Part shown: positions 14,700 to 14,781 of the stretch, piece after piece
Layout of the letters: each line of letters opens with the position of its first letter
Numbering within the stretch: the stretch's first letter is position 1
DNA from: Desulfobulbaceae bacterium
Lineage (GTDB): Bacteria > Desulfobacterota > Desulfobulbia > Desulfobulbales > Desulfocapsaceae
Length of the DNA: 14,781 nt
Direction of reading: 5' to 3'
Assembly (NCBI GenBank): GCA_030599175.1
Contig: JAUVON010000034.1
Location: 1 to 14,781 of the forward strand
Notes under the pieces: generated by a model
The model's database searches: none
The model's input: the letters and a program-made list of their open reading frames with translations, nothing else
What the model was told of the DNA's origin: nothing
Made by a program: the position numbers and the translations under genes

Positions 14700-14781
14700 A
14701 TGGCAGTTAAAAGTATGACTGGTTTTGGTAGGGGCGAAACTGAGAGTGACGGGCGGATCTGGACTGTGGAGATGAGATGTG
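14700..14781 (+). CDS. YicC/YloC-type endoribonuclease, N-terminal fragment
   Basis: The frame from ATG 14700 reads MAVKSMTGFGRGE and continues to WTVEMRC at the window edge. The SMTGFGRGE start is the hallmark of the YicC/YloC family, recently shown to include endoribonucleases. AGGTG about seven bases upstream supports the start. Only about 27 residues are visible, so the call rests on this signature. It begins a new unit after the terminator at 14632-14676. A guanylate kinase gene often follows in relatives, beyond the window. Confidence 0.8.
   Translation, partial: MAVKSMTGFGRGETESDGRIWTVEMRC

Overview
The window looks like chromosomal DNA of a moderate-to-low GC, Gram-negative, Desulfobulbales-like Desulfobacterota (former Deltaproteobacteria). 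This is an inference from gene content and family resemblance: outer-membrane genes (PldA, Pal, Skp) sit beside ribonuclease Y, a short MoaE-like protein, and a ZapB-like/ZapA/6S RNA/rny/tyrS block. There is no prophage, CRISPR array, rRNA or tRNA. The only mobile DNA seen is one small non-coding MITE-like element.

Layout. Positions 1-81 are the tail of an unidentified gene. Positions 88-1130 are an outer-membrane phospholipase A gene (pldA) split by a -1 frameshift, ending in a probable terminator. A leftward cluster follows (4972 to 1179): a LysM-rich MltD-type lytic transglycosylase, a MoaE-like protein and a YihY/BrkB membrane protein. The 423-bp gap at 4973-5395 holds a 147-bp MITE-like element (5083-5229). 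Rightward genes then run on: a Nudix hydrolase, a ZapB-like coiled-coil protein with a long acidic tail, ZapA, a 6S RNA (about 7176-7366), a long hairpin-rich stretch, ribonuclease Y and tyrosyl-tRNA synthetase. tyrS ends at a perfect 15-bp bidirectional terminator that it shares with a converging Fur/PerR-type regulator (11249-10839). Upstream of the regulator, also leftward, are a radical SAM protein and a 140-aa protein of unknown function joined by a TGATG stop-start overlap. Across a 350-bp divergent gap, Pal and Skp/OmpH run rightward, closed by a strong terminator, and the window ends in the start of a YicC/YloC-type gene.

How they fit together. Several genes concern the cell envelope and division: MltD cuts peptidoglycan, Pal links the outer membrane to peptidoglycan, Skp chaperones outer-membrane proteins, PldA clears phospholipid from the outer leaflet, and ZapA with the ZapB-like protein supports the FtsZ ring. 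A second theme is RNA control: 6S RNA (RNA polymerase), RNase Y (mRNA decay) and YicC (endoribonuclease family).

The observations most worth checking are: the pldA frameshift, where an in-phase A_AAA_AAG heptamer lies inside the junction interval; the clear but easily missed 6S RNA; the coupled radical SAM/unknown pair; a diverged intergenic repeat on both sides of the zapB-like/zapA pair; and the structured region ahead of rny. I found nothing that can be claimed outright as a new system. The radical SAM pair is the best candidate for undescribed biochemistry.
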